A stretch of 64,000 nucleotides of DNA from Lepisosteus oculatus. Its lineage: Eukaryota > Chordata > Actinopteri > Semionotiformes > Lepisosteidae. The DNA is taken from assembly GCF_040954835.1 (NCBI RefSeq), contig NC_090697.1:12020001-12084000 (forward strand), read 5' to 3'. Shown piece after piece: positions 17,465-31,436 of this stretch (within the stretch, counting starts at the first letter, position 1; each line of letters opens with the position of its first letter). The translations under genes and the position numbers were made by a program. Below the pieces are notes generated by a model. That model saw only the letters and a list, made by a program, of their open reading frames with translations, was not told the origin of the DNA and did no database searches.

Positions 17465-20400
17465 CTGTTCGGAACGACAAGGGGGGGGGTGGGGAGAGGG
17501 AGATCAGCTGTGGCAGTCGGAGAAAAGAGTGGGTTTGCAACATGGTGTGTGACCTGGTGTTTGACCTCATAAAATCATGAGTAGGGGTGTTACCCCGGTG
17601 TCCTGGCTAAATTTCCCCCTGGCCTTTACCAATCATGGCCTCCTAATAATCCCCATCTCTGAACTGGCCTCATCACTCTGTTCTCCTCCCTACTGAGAGC
17701 TGGTGTGTGGTGAGTGTACTGGCGCACTATGGCTGCTGTCGCATCATCCAGGTGGGGCTGCACACTGGTGGTGGTGGAGGGGGGGGGGGTCCCCATTACC
17801 TGTACAGAACTTTGAGTGGAGTGTCCAGAAAAGCGCTATTTAAGTGTAAGGAATTATTACTTTATTATTAAATTGGTGCCCTCTTGAGGGAATGGAGGCA
17901 CAGCCTAGGAAACAGCCTTGAACCTTCAGCCCTTTAAACAGGCGAGAGGGAGACATCATTATCCAAGAAATCTGTCACCGGACTCTACGGCTCCACATCC
18001 TGAACTACACAGACAGGGAATCCAGGCTTCTCCCAGAGGAGCCCCTTTTCTTCCTGATCCTTTGTTTTTGCCATCACTTGCAATTGGTATTTGTGGTTGC
18101 AGGAATGGCGAATGACAATGACGCTTAGGTAAAGAAACTGGCAACACTTTAGGAGTTGCAAATTATATCCAATTATACATTCTTTAAAAAACAAAACTTG
18201 AGATGGGACAAATGGTGTCACACCTTCTTCTTCTTCTTTTTCACAGCCTTAGTCCCAGACTGTCCTGGGGTCAGCTGCTTTGGTTGCTCTTCTCCACTTG
18301 TCTCTGTCGAGCACATCTTCCTCACTCACTTCACATCCCTCCATATCTTTTCTCACACAATCTATCCATCTCTTTCTAGGCCTGCCTCTTCCCCTCTGGG
18401 AATGGTGTCACACCATTGGAAGTATTTTAACATACCGTCTCGGTTGTTGGTGTGGCAACAACAGTACCCTTCATTTTAACAGGCTGGGAAAATTAGTGAG
18501 GATAAGCAATGAAATCAACCAAATGTCTTCTACAGAGTGTTGAAATGAAGACTAAGAGCATTATGGAGTGTGTGTCTCACCCCCTCCGTTGTGAATCTAC
18601 ACTGTTCCCATCTGGGAGATGCCTCAGTGTTCTCAAGAAATCTTTCATCCCCTCTGCAGTCTCGCTCTCAGAATGCAAAGTCACCTAAGACACCGCTGTA
18701 CCACTCTGCCTTAAAACAAATTTCCCCTTGGGGATCACGAAGCTTGAATGGAATAAGCAGTATATAACAGAATCAATAGAGTGTTAATAACATAGTAGTA
18801 ACTGTTCTATATAAAAACTAGTTACGTGCTAAATCACAAAACGTTGTTCTCATTCATGTTTGACCTTAGTTTAGTGTAACAGCAGTCCAGCACAAGAGGC
18901 CATGGTGGAACCCGAAACTTGAAAAGAACCATAACATACTGTACGTAATGAGCTCAGTAGTATTAAACAAGATCACGGGGGGGGAAATGAGTATTGGAAG
19001 AGGAATGGTAACTCAAAACAAGAGGGCTTGGAATCGTATCCGATGAACTTCCTTTGAGAATAAGGAGCGAAGCACGGTCAATGTTTTGCGCTCGCAGATT
19101 TTGAAAAAGACTTCAGGGAAAAACGTGTCGCGGCTGGTCCCACTCGGAAAACGCATCCCGCACAGGAAGGAAGGAGGGAAGGCGGAAAGAGTGCCGGGAC
19201 TCCAGGCCCTCGGACGAGCTGCGTTTCTTCCCACCGGCTTCCAGGGCCAGCCTGCCTCCCGATCCGCACCAGCGCACTTACCCACCACTCCTGGTCTTCC
19301 TCTCCGTCAACCACGATCACCTCCCCCTCCGAGAACGTCAGCTCGTCGGGGTTGTCAGCGACACAGTTATAAATAGCTTTCACCCTCTTGGGCTTGTGTT
19401 TCTGGGGGAGGAGAGAGAGAGAGACAAATACAATTCAGGCCCTGTCTTACGATCTCTTTTTCCCCAGCTTCACTCTCTTCTCCTCTTCCCTGGTTTCGAA
19501 AGGCAAACAGTTGGGCTGAACAGGAGTTTCACAGTCCTGAGGCCCTTTTGTCACAAGTTCCGAAAAATCATTACAATGCCGGATAAAAGGTCTTTACAAA
19601 CCTAGAACTGTTTCAATGACCATTAAAAACTCACTAAAATGAACAGCAGGTCAAATGCTGGAAAAAAGCACCTGGACAACTGCTTTTGCCTCCATTTTAA
19701 CATTTATTTAAAAAATATGAATCGCCAATTACATTTTGTTATACCCACCAGATTGGGAATAGCCAATTACTTGCGTTTCACATCTTGGCTCGTGGTCACA
19801 AACACTGCATCCGCACACGGGGGAGAACGAGGAGGTGTGGGCAGACTCCTCTGACTCTCCTGCCTTCGAGCGTCTCGTCTATTAACACACCACAGGCCAC
19901 ACGGCCCCGTACAGTGCCGACTGGAGGAGAGGCGCGTCCCTCGTTCACAGCAACGCAGGCGGTGTACGCGCCTAGCAGGCTGAGAACCTATTGGGGCTTG
20001 ACTAATCGCTCCAGACCCTTGGCGGCACTGAACCATGTTTGCGTCTCTGCTTGGGGAATCCAGGTCACAGTCAGCTGATGACATGACCCAGGCTCGGACC
20101 CCTGACCATGGAATTCACCCTGCTCCTGTGTGAGCACAGCTGAGCTGCCCTGGAGGCCCTTTCTCTGACTTTGCGTTCATTGAACGCTGACCCAATTTTG
20201 GGATCGCCAGTCAGCTCCAGAGGAGGCAGCTCCGTCTCCCGTCTCACATGGAGATTAAGGACTGGCTCCTCCACCACGCCAATCCTCCTTCATCGTGCTG
20301 AAGCCCCGACAGGAGAGCAAGCCGACTGGACAAGCAGTACACCTCATGGACATCAATGCAAGCTTGCAGGTGCCTTAGTAAGGTTGCAGCAGTTCCTTTT

Positions 20401-23400
20401 TGACAAGATGAGGCAAAGGGAGGACAGCACTATGGAGGAGTGATTTTAAAACCGAGAACAGGTGGTGCCTTTTCTTTGTTTTTACACAAAGCTGTGGGAG
20501 ACCGGAACAAGCTACACAGCTGGGCTGCTGGAGCCGATACTCTGATCTCTTTTAAGAAATGGCAGGGTGAGAATCCTGGATCAATTACCTGCTAACAAGC
20601 AAGTGAGTGAAACTGGCCGAATGGCCTTCCCCTTGTTTGCGAACTTTCCTGCAAAAGCGGAGATGTACCTGGAAAGACCCCAAGATGTCCCTTGTCATCG
20701 CCCACCTTCCCCAGTGGAGCTCCGTCAATGACCTGCTGGAAGTTACTGAATCCTGGGATAGCTAATGACACGAGTGACGTCAGAGCCAGTGGGATCAACC
20801 CGCGCTCCCGGCAAATACCTTTCTGATTGTGCCTCTTGGGAACCATACTTTACACAACTCTGTCGTGTCAGCAGGGGTACCAGGTAACTAGGGGTGGCCT
20901 GCTTACATTTCAGTGAAGATCAAGAGGTAAAATGTGTGGTAGGTCAGGGCTATCTATCCAGTGTGTCTGCAAGTTTCCATTCCAACTGTGCTGTTTATTG
21001 AAGGAATGGGACCAATTTAATCATTTCTCTGAGCTCTGTGGGCGCTGGTGCTTTAAAGAGACTCTGGAAACCAGCAGATACATGACTTTTCACATGGTCC
21101 TGCAGTAAGTCATCATTATAAGATCTGCACAACTGCATTTTGTGCGGTTAATTTCTTTAACATGGTTTCAAGTATCTAGTATCGGCAGTCCCATGCTAAA
21201 ACACCATAAAGCCCTCAAAAGATCATAATTATATGGGAAATGTTTTTCTTCTGCACATCATAAACTCTTCTGTTCTTCAAGAGTATGGGAAGGAAATTAA
21301 AACTGCTTTAGGGTTACAATGTCTCCATACAAATCTCATAAAAAATGGATTCTAGGTCTGAAATAAAACTGAAAATTAACTTCCACCCACATGCTAGCAA
21401 GGAAAGTGAACAAAGACACATTAGTCGTCAATTAAAAGACATCCACAGAGATGTGGTTACCATGGTGTCGCCTTGCCCTTGCCTTCGGTACTCTCAAATG
21501 GCAAGGAGACAGACGGAGGATCTTGAGCAGAATTCAATTCTAAACAACGTCCGTTTTTCCAGCATTCAGATTTTTCAAAAGGAAAACTCTTTAAAGGAAA
21601 ACGCTGGATTCAGAAGAGTTCTTTCCTGTACTCTCCGAGTTCAGCTTTCATCTCCTATCCTGTCCTGCCGTGTTTCACTTTGTCGTTCCTGGCTCCAGGC
21701 CCAATTTCCCATTCATCCTCTGGAGCGCAGGTGCTTTTACTCACTGCAGCAAATTTCGAGGATACTGCCTCGGACAGCAGGATTAACACCGCAAGACGAC
21801 GGACCTCCGTGCGTCCGTAAAGCTTACCCAAGGATCATCTCCTGATTGCTATGGTACATGCTCTGTTCACAAACGGCGACGTCTTTTCGTGAAGGAGTCG
21901 GACTTGCTGTCACTGCAGCTGCCCTCCAAACATCTCTCCATTTGCCAGCGAACCCTGTGTCCACTGAGGGTCAGAATGCTGAAACCCTGGCTGGAAAGCG
22001 CTCTGCTCTGCTGCGCTCAGTGGAGGCGCTCAGTGGAGGCGCAGGCAGGGATTTATTTCATTCCTGCTCTGTGTTTGTGGGGCATTCTGCAGGGCCCACT
22101 CTGCAGAGGGAGGGAATAAATCACCTGGGACTTCAGCCACTTAAAACTTTTAGGTGTTTATACGAGCTACAGCTCACATAATAACCACTGCAATAACCAG
22201 GCCCTCTGGCATGGAACGGCCCTTTAACGCTGCTCTGCTGAGCCTCACGTCTCTGGCGCCTGCATCGCGGCGCTCTGAAAACGCCTGGCAGGTCACTGGC
22301 GCAGGAAGGGTTAGGAGAGTGAGGCTGAGATACCAGATGCCTGAGTATCTCAGGAGGCCGCAAGAAGACGAGCACGTCATTTAAGAGGAGGGGGAGGGAG
22401 ATAATTCTAATACTATAACCCCTCCCTTAGACATTTTTAAAAGTGGGTACAAAACGTTTTGCTAGAGTGCGCCTGTGCTATTCGTGCACTGTCACGGGAC
22501 CCCCAGCTCCTACACAGCGTGCCTTGATCGTGAAAGCCCCTTTCTAATCTCTAGAAAAGAAGTGTGCAGGTCAAAGTTTTATTTGTATAGAGTGCCCTTC
22601 AATACAGAGCATTCTCAAAGCCTTTACAAAAAAGATAGTACACTGTAAACACAATTTACAACAAAAAGATTTGAGAATCTAAAATAGATTGCGTATTGAA
22701 GGCCACTGAAAAAAATATGTTTTGAGGGAAGACTTAAAAACACAAACGTAAGCTGTATTTTTAGTATGGTCTACTAGAGGCTGTCACTGGAAAAGCTCAG
22801 GTGTCTTAAAGTACAATGTGAAGTCTATAAAATGTAAAGGAGTCTAGAACCAGCCAAACAAAGTATGGTTCTTCCACAGAAAGCCTGAGACATAGCTGGA
22901 GGACATCGAATAACTCCTGGATGTCAGAATTAAGCCACGTTCACTTACATACGCTCACCGAGACCGGTAAAGGAAAGGAATCAACCTAATATCTAGACAG
23001 ACTAAAACAATAACTTATTGAGCACCGCAAATGTGGACAGCAGGAACTTAAGCCAAGCTTAGCTTGCCCTTTCCTCCTTACTTTACCAGAGTGGAGAGAA
23101 CTGTGCAGGCGCAAGTGAACCAGTCGGTGGACAGAGGTGTGCACGGGGCCCTGAAGCAGGCGGGAACTCACCAGGTAGGTCTTCCTGGGCATGGGAGCTG
23201 GGGGCGGAACCTGGCCCACAGAATTCTGGGAAGAGCCTGAGGATCCAGGCGCGTCCTTATCTGCTCAGGAGGACACACAGCAAAGTCACACTGAGAATTT
23301 TCTATTCTCTGTGTCGGTTGGGATGTAAATGCTTCAAATGGTCGTAAAACAACCATGTGCTATCATTATAGAGCTAACACGTATCTAATAAGATTGCCAA

Positions 23401-26400
23401 GAGGGAGCTCAAAGAACAACATTTTAGAATCTCAATTTATTATTATTATTACTACTACTACATTATGTGCGGGGGCATAACAATTAAAGCATCAAGTGAA
23501 TTATCTTCCCTGAAACCATTATTTCCTGAATAAACTAAAATCACATACTTTAAAACACGTGTGAGAAGCCCATTCTTAAAGCCTGAAGCACAACTTTATG
23601 GACTTAGTAGCACAGTTGACTTTGTTTAGAATATTTTACCTTGTTTTTCTGCACATCCCAGCCCTGTACGGAGTCCTTTGTTAAATGTCTTTTCAGAGCT
23701 GCAAATCACAAAATACAAATCAAATTTAATGACTAAACCATGCTGGATGACAAAAGAATGAGAGAATGTAATTTAAAAAAAAATGCTTCCCCTCATTAGC
23801 TGTAAGACTTACAGACTATCCTAATGCTGAGTAAAGTCTCACTTGTTCTCACATACTTCAAAGAAAGTTGTTTTTTTTTTAAAGAAAATTCTAAAATGTT
23901 CTGCATTTTGGGTGTAATATTTATATATTACAGATGGAAACCAGACTTCTGGAAAATGCTAATAAAGCAGAAGCAAACTTTGGGATACTAATTGGCATTA
24001 ACGAACCTTTACTAAACAGGACACCCAGCTAGGACACGGACACTATATACTGAATATAAAGTGCATGACTGTCAATCCAATTATCCACATGCTCATAAAA
24101 TGTTTGTTTGTTTTTTTGAATGGAGATTCAGATTCTAGGATCCTCTGGCCATCCTGGGGCCGACGCATCCCAGAAGGCCCTTCTGCGAGCAGCGGGTTTC
24201 CGCGGAAGCGCGGGGTTACCTGGGAGACCTGGGCGGGGCTCTGCCGGGAGGCTGGGGAGGCAGAGGCGGAGGAGGGGGCTTGACCGGCGGCACAGGGGGA
24301 GGCCCCGCCTGCTTGGACTGCAGGTTCATGGCCTCCATCACGCTCACCGTCTTGGCAACAGGGGGCGGCGGGGTGGCAGGCGGAAGGACTGCGGGGATGG
24401 AACGGGGAGCTTTTAGAAACGGGACGTCTGCGCTGGTAGAGGGGCAACAGCCTGACCGACACAGGGCAACTGTGAATCCCGTCTGCGTCGTCTTTGCTAT
24501 TCAAACACCTCCGGGCTATTGGGGAAACAGGCGGGGCTAATCTGACGAAAGGCTTTTGGTCCTTTCTGGCGGCCGGAACAAGGGCTCTGCCAAGCCAGGC
24601 GGTAAAAACGGACTGAACTGCTCGTGGGGTTCGTGGGTTCATGCAGTTCAGAAACAACCTATTCCCAAGAGAATGAAACGGCATCGTGGTTTTTTTTCTT
24701 CTAGAGTAACTAAAAACAAAGTGTATCTTTAATGTGGACGATCGACTGAGAGGGCAGGAAGTTAGTCTCTCGTCGCTACGACACCCGATTTCACCCTCCA
24801 GCCTTCAAAATCAAGCAAAGACGACCCGGGCTCCCATACAGACATGGAACGGCTTGCTGTGGGAGGAGAGCACAAATATTTCATCAGCGTCCGTCAAGCC
24901 CTTTCATTTCTTGGGAGACTTCCGCAGCCGAGCCACAAGACGCCTCGATCAGGAATGACTTCTTAAACCACTACCAGAGACCACACTGGAGACCCCGCGG
25001 AGCGGGACCATCCGCGCTCCTGGAGGCTTCTGTGGCGGCTGGCGTGAAACGGGCCGGGCCGAGGCGGTTACTCACGGGCCGTGGAGGTGACGCGCAGCGG
25101 GGGGACGGGCGGCTGGATGTTGGGGGGGTCCGAGGACGACCTCTGCCTGCCGCCCGGCTCCAGGGGGCCGGCCTTCCACACGGCGGAGCCGGGGGCCTGC
25201 GCCCCGACACCGGGGCCCGACAGCTGCACTGTGGAGACGGCGGCAGGAGGAGCGTTAGACCGGTGGAGGGGGGGCAGGAGGAGGAGGAGGCCAGCACACG
25301 GCGCGCCTACAGTCTCGCACCGCTGCACCATCTTCTCAGATTCACCGCACGCCAGCAGGAGAACGGCAGGCCTGGCGGTTAATCACCTCCCGCCGTCCTG
25401 GTTTTCATCAGCCCCGATTACAAAAGCCCTGGCTGGCACGTTACGAATGACATCCCCAGCCAGCGATGGCGTGGACGAGCGTGCGAGACAGCGGGGCTCT
25501 TGAGAAGCCAGGCGCCCCCCTCCATGTGCGTTTCTGGACAGACCAGCTCTTCCTTTTCTCCCCCACTTCCAAGCAGCTTTGAAGAAATGAACCGACACCG
25601 CCCAGCTACGCCAGCTGAGCGTCCCGTAACACGTGCCTGTGCGAGAAATTAATCCCCCCGCTCCTGAATTTACATACGGAGAAGCAAAAGAAATGCACCT
25701 CTGAAGGAACAAGGATTTTTGAAAAGCAGGTGCCCTGGCTTTTGATCACGCAGACATGCAGTAGTTTAATTACGCTGCCTGACACACCTCAATGTGCTTT
25801 TGAACTTCCTTTGTGACCTCACAATCGATTCTAAGCGTTCCATTTGGCTGCAAGTGTTCCCCACAAGTCTACCGCACGGCGCTGCATTAGGAGTGGTCAG
25901 GTTCTCCGTCAGGCCCCAGCATTCCCACTCCTTACCTTTGCCTATGTTGCGGGGAGGCAGCGGGGGGGCGGCGGTGGTCCCCAGGCCCGGAGCCTGGCCG
26001 GCAGGCGGGCTGGAGCTCAGGACGGCGCCGTAGGTCTCGTTGTTGACCAGGCTGGGGATGAAGCCCCTCTGCTTGTCCTTCACCAGGTTGGCAGCGTCGC
26101 GCGCCAGGGCGGCGATGTTGGGCTGCAGCTGGTTGGCGCCGGGCTGGTAGCAGCTGACGGGGCGCTCGTCCCGGCGGAGAGGACTGGGCTGCTGGCACAC
26201 GGCGGGGAGAGGGTAGTGGGGACGAAGGGAAGAAGTTCAGTACCTCCTGGTTCAGCCGTAACCTCTTACGAAGAAGGCAAATCCACACGCTTTTACGGCA
26301 TCTTATTTTAGTCCATCGCAAAAAGCATCCCTCCGTTTTCTAACTGCTTCTTCCAATTCAGGGTTGCAGGGAACGGAAGTCTCTCCCAACAAGCAACGGG

Positions 26401-27784
26401 GCCGGATACACCCTGGAAGGGACACCAGTCCATCGCAGGGACACACACACTCACGCCAGGGCCAAATTTCCCAGAAGCCTGTTAACCTCCCAGTAAGAAA
26501 TGAACCGACACTGCCGAGCTACTGCCGAGCAGTAAGTCTTTGGTCAGTGTGAGGAAATCCAAGCGAACACTGGGAGAACATACAAACTCTTAAGCAGACA
26601 TGGTGCATGAAATCAACAGAATACCACTAAATAGACCCCTTTTTTTCCCATAATACAATTTACTCAAGAGCTCGCAGTCCTTAATCAAATTGGGCCAGAC
26701 AGCTCTATAATGGCTTTACACCCCTGAAACTACTGTACACTTATGATAAGTATTTTTTACTGTTGTAGCACATTAAAAAACGTATGTAAACGTACATTAC
26801 GAACCCTGGTAGAAAGTACATCACATCCGATCAGCACATTTGGGCATTTTAAAGAAAAGCAATTCGATTTATGTTGCAGCTACAGGTGAACAACGCTCTC
26901 CAGCATTAAAAACGCATGAAGTGATTACTCAAATACCGCACGTATTGAACCACAAGTAAAAGAAATGCAGATTAATGCAAAAAAGAAAATGAAAGTAACT
27001 GACTGGTTATCTACTTACAGACCAAGTCAACAGTGATATTAGTTCCTGTGATCGTGAAGTACTTTCATGCTTCTCTTTGATTACAAAGTGGGGAAAAAAA
27101 GGTCAAAGTAACCAATGGAGTTAAGTTAAAGACGCACCACTTGCTCGGCTGGAAGGGAAACCAGCAGACGCAGGGTTGTGGACCCGTGATGGGCAGGACC
27201 CGTGTGTGACCCGTGTGTGACCCGGCCCCAACAGCCCGGGCGCGACCCGAACGTGGCGGCAGCAGGACCTGTGTGTGACCCGCGTGTGACCCGGCCCCCA
27301 CAGCCCGGCAGCGACCCGAACGTGCTGGCAGCAGGACCCGTGTGTGACCCGGCCCCCACAGCCCGGGCGCGACCCGAACGTGCCGGCAGCAGGACCTGTG
27401 TGTGACCCGCGTGTGACCCGGCCCCCACAGCCCGGCAGCGACCCGAACGCCCACCTTCTCATCCACGTCCTCGTCGCTCTCGTCCAGGTCCTCGTTCTGC
27501 AGCCGCCACTCGTACTCCACGTGGACGTGGGCATTGAACTTCCCGGACAAGGCCTGGGTCAGCTGCAGGCGGCGGGTGGGGGACAAAGAGACAAGAAGGA
27601 TGAGCGTGATGACCGCGTCCTGTTCAACTCTGTAGGGGGGGGGGGGGGGGCGAGAGACGGCCTCCAGCCCTACCAGCTCCTCACACTGCGTGTGCTTCAG
27701 GCGTCTGGCGATGTCCAGCGGCGTCTCCCCAGCCTCGTTGGCTGTGAAGGAAAACGACAACTTCAACCCGACCGGCAAGAGTGC

Positions 27785-27857
<73 letters not shown>

Positions 27858-30800
27858 AGCCATCCTCCAGGCCCGCCATGCATCTGTGAACACGGCTCCA
27901 CATTTTCCAAGTCTGACTCCTTCCCTTACTCTGTAATGACAACGAGCTTTTCCGTTTTGAAGTTCAGGACGCGAGTCCGCCTTGGGTCTGGATTTAAAGA
28001 GGGAAAAAACAACAACAGCCTCCTTCTCTCCCTTTGTCTGCTTCACGACTGTAAAGAGCTCTTCATGGCAACGCATGACCTGCAGCATGACTGCATACCG
28101 TGTCCTTGTGCTCAGCATGGTGGAGACCAAGACCAGTGGCAGACAACAGCCTGGTTAGATCATGTGTGTTTTATAAGCCAAGAAATGCGTTCCAGCACAT
28201 TGGCTGAAGTCCCCCGCTTTCCGTTAGTGCTCTAACTTGATTGTAACGAGATATTTAATTAGTGTATGTTCCCACACACACTGCAGTTCTAAATTTAATC
28301 GTCTTATCTTTCTAAACTTCTGTGCATAAGGAAAATAATCCAAAGTCTTGGAGATCTACAGGTTTACAGTTTTTGCACATGGTTAGGTCAGCAGTCTAGG
28401 AAGGATTTCATAGTAGAAAGGAGAATTCTGGTCCCTGGCCTCCCCCCTGGTCTACTGAGCAGGGCAGGACTTTGAAAATCCTGCTTCCTCCTTTACACTA
28501 ATATTTACTCTCAGCCCTATTAAGGAACTAGCTCCCCTACACTCGTTACACCATTTTAGGGACAATTTAAAAATGGGCCCCATCTCCTATGCATATTTCA
28601 TTCACTTATCACAAGAGTCCATGCCTGAACTGAAATCCGTCACAGATCCACAAAGATGAGGGAGTGGATGACGCACCAGTGACAAACGAGAAAGGAAGTG
28701 ACTCCAGGCACTTCCAGGCGTGAATTAAGCCAGACCAGGAGTGTCACAGCTGTTTCGAATCATATGCTTTTTTCCACATGTGGGCTCACAACCAGAAACC
28801 CCGCATACGCACACAGGGGAAAATGAAGTACATGCAGACTCCCCCCCGACCGGTGAGTAACCGCCCCTGGGGGGAATCCCAGTTGCAGTCGGCTAGCGAC
28901 GTGACTCGGCCTCGAACCTGCGAAGTCTGGGTCAGAGAGCACTCAGACAAACAGCCTTACCAGCTGAGCCAATGTTAAAACTGCTCACCAGCCTTCCTCT
29001 CCTCTTCACTTGCGGCTTACCTATCTCAATGGAAGCCTTCCCTCTCAGCAGCAGTTTCAGGCACTCAATATTGTCTGTCAAGCAGCAGTAGTGCAGAGCT
29101 GTGCTGCCTTTCGCAGTCTGCTTATCCAGATTCCCACTGTGAAAACAGACCAGACGCTGGTGAGCAACACACACAACTGCAGAGAGCAGCTTTGATAAGC
29201 CAGACACCATTAAATATTAAAGGTAACAGCTCCTCAAGGTGAATTTGGTAATTCGCCGCAATAAAGAAGCTAGGAATATCCTTGTTCTCATGTTTACTGG
29301 GCTTATGTTCCTCTTTCACTCTGATTAAACCTCACTTGGTAAGCAAAGCAGAGCTTATTTGGGTTTTTTTCCTTAGTTTCAGAACTACTTGCCTGTTCTG
29401 AGTCAGGAAGTCAACGATGTGGAGAGACGTTCGATCTACCAGTCTGACTGCCAGATGAAGTGCTGTCTCCCCTTGTTCCTGAGAAGAAAACAAGCAAGGA
29501 GTGGGATTCATGTCAAAACCAATATATCAGCAGGGATACAAAACAATGTCCTTAATGCAATTGAACCGTACAGTGCAAACAGACTGCCTGCATATAATAT
29601 TTTACATGATTGCCCTTTTGCATCAAAAGAGTTCCTAAAGAAAAGTCTGAAGAACACTTTCTTGTGCTAACAATACGGCTGTAAAATGTATCCATTATCT
29701 AAAAGAAACAGATAAATATAAATCATTTTTAAACTGTAGCCCATAATTTTCCTCGTTATTATTATAGATGTATTTAGTCCTCGAATTCTGCTCTTCTGCT
29801 TTGCTATTAAAAATGCAATTGCATAAAACGCACACGGGTATAGATGCACTTAATCATGTCAAATCAAATTATTTTTATAATGTTCTAGTACATTAATAAC
29901 AGACTAGGATTTTACTGCTTAAACAAAATAAAATCGAATCATAAAAGAATGGGAAGTTTTTTTTTTAATTGAATGCACTTTTCCCCTTTCAAGCCTCAAT
30001 TTATATAGCTGCGCAATCTGACTCAGAACTAAATAAACTACATGAAAGGGAAATGGTACACAATATGAATTGAGCACAACTGCTCTATTTTTTTTTATAT
30101 AATAAAAGTCGTCTAATGACACCCTATATTTAGAGCATAAAGTAAAGTGGTGTGAGTTTCCAATTGATCACAATTAAAATGTTTAAATATCCAGGTCTTT
30201 ATGGAATATTAAAAGGTTACCAATGAAACCAATCTGATATCATTTGCTCTGTTGTCAAATTCAAGGAAACCGGTGTTGTAGCTTTTCAAATGTTTTTATT
30301 TCCAAATGTTTAAACGGAGAACGACTGATTCCGAGTTTTAATTTTGTTCAAGATAACTTCCAGGTTTAAAATTGCTCCCTCACAGCACGGGGGCCCTGGT
30401 TTCAACTCCTGGGGTGCTATCTGTGTGGCTGAATATCCTACCTGTGTTCCTGTAGGTTTCCTCCCACAGTACTAAAATATACTAGTAGGTTAGTTGGCTT
30501 CTGCGAGAATTGGCCCTGGTGTGAGTGTGAACGTGTTTGTGTTTGCCTGGCGAAGGGCTTATCCGGCCTTGTGCGCAATGCTTCATGGGATTGGCTCTAG
30601 GCCACTGTGACCCTGAACTGGATAAAGCAGTTATTGAAAGTGATGTAAGCTGACGTTCCAGTTTCTGTGCTGTTTTTGAGTGTTACCGATGACAGGACTC
30701 AATACACTTACAGTACATTAATAACTAGTTGCTGAAGAACATAAAAAGATTACAAAGGAGAAGAGGCCCTGCTAACTCATTTGGTAGTCAGTAGCTACTC

Positions 30801-31393
30801 GATCCAAAGATCTCATCCAGTCGTTTCCTGAAAGAAGTCGCGGCGGTCGACTTCCACAAAATGGCTGGGTAGCTTGTTCTGTAACTCTTTAGAAACAAAG
30901 TGACATCTCTGGAGACATATAGCCGACCGACCAAGATGTCCACAAAACGCAGGGGCATTCAAAACCCGATAGAACTCATGTTGAAGTCCACCGTCCTTCA
31001 GCGAAGAGAATTTACAACCTAACAGGGTGGGTTTCACCTCCTCCCTCAGAGCAAGAGATGAGGACTGAGCTGGGTGCCGTTTCCTCTCTCTACAGCCGAC
31101 ACGCAGAGCTGTTCCTCCCACAGCCTTGAGGCCGAGGAGCCTCTGGGAGCTGTGAAAGGCCATCTTAGCGACAGCAGGGCTTACGTGTCCATTTGCCAGT
31201 GGAATCGGCTCCATCAAGTCCACACCTTCAGCGTAGACCTGGACCAAAGCGAAAACGTCTCTGGCCTTCACGGCTTCACACAGGCTGTGCAGCTTCGCAG
31301 CGTTGTCGGCACACTTCTTGCGGGCAAACCTCCTTTCTGTGTACTTGGCGGTGATGTAGTCCTTCCGGGCCTGCCTGGAAGGGAGATCGGGGA

Positions 31394-31436
<43 letters not shown>

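Larger units (their letters stand above)
19402..23171 (-). other. asap2 intron before the SH3 exons
   Basis: This 3.8-kb intron contains possible repeats at 19780-20090, 20430-20640 and 22570-22700. The section 20650-22560 is unique-looking with no recognised gene. A 166-codon open frame at 21345-21845 resembles no family I know and lacks any sign of constraint. Confidence 0.5.
29479..31184 (-). other. asap2 intron between linker and ankyrin exons
   Basis: It holds a tRNA-headed SINE (30372-30645) and a CR1-like piece (30730-30910). The section 29500-30370 is AT-rich unique-looking DNA with no gene recognised. Confidence 0.55.

Noticed and set aside
21345..21845. 166-codon plus-strand open frame
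   Set aside because: Longest frame in its intron but composition is irregular, no domain is visible, and it is antisense in an asap2 intron.
24043..24684. 213-codon minus-strand frame around 24220-24388
   Set aside because: Its frame is not the asap2 frame; the real exon lies within it and uses another phase with clear splice sites.
25844..26311. 155-codon plus-strand frame opposite the asap2 linker exon
   Set aside because: Antisense shadow of a GC-rich proline-coding exon.
27344..27889. 181-codon frame running through the GT microsatellite and minisatellite
   Set aside because: It is antisense to two certain asap2 exons and its Cys/Val run is simply (TGTG)n translated.
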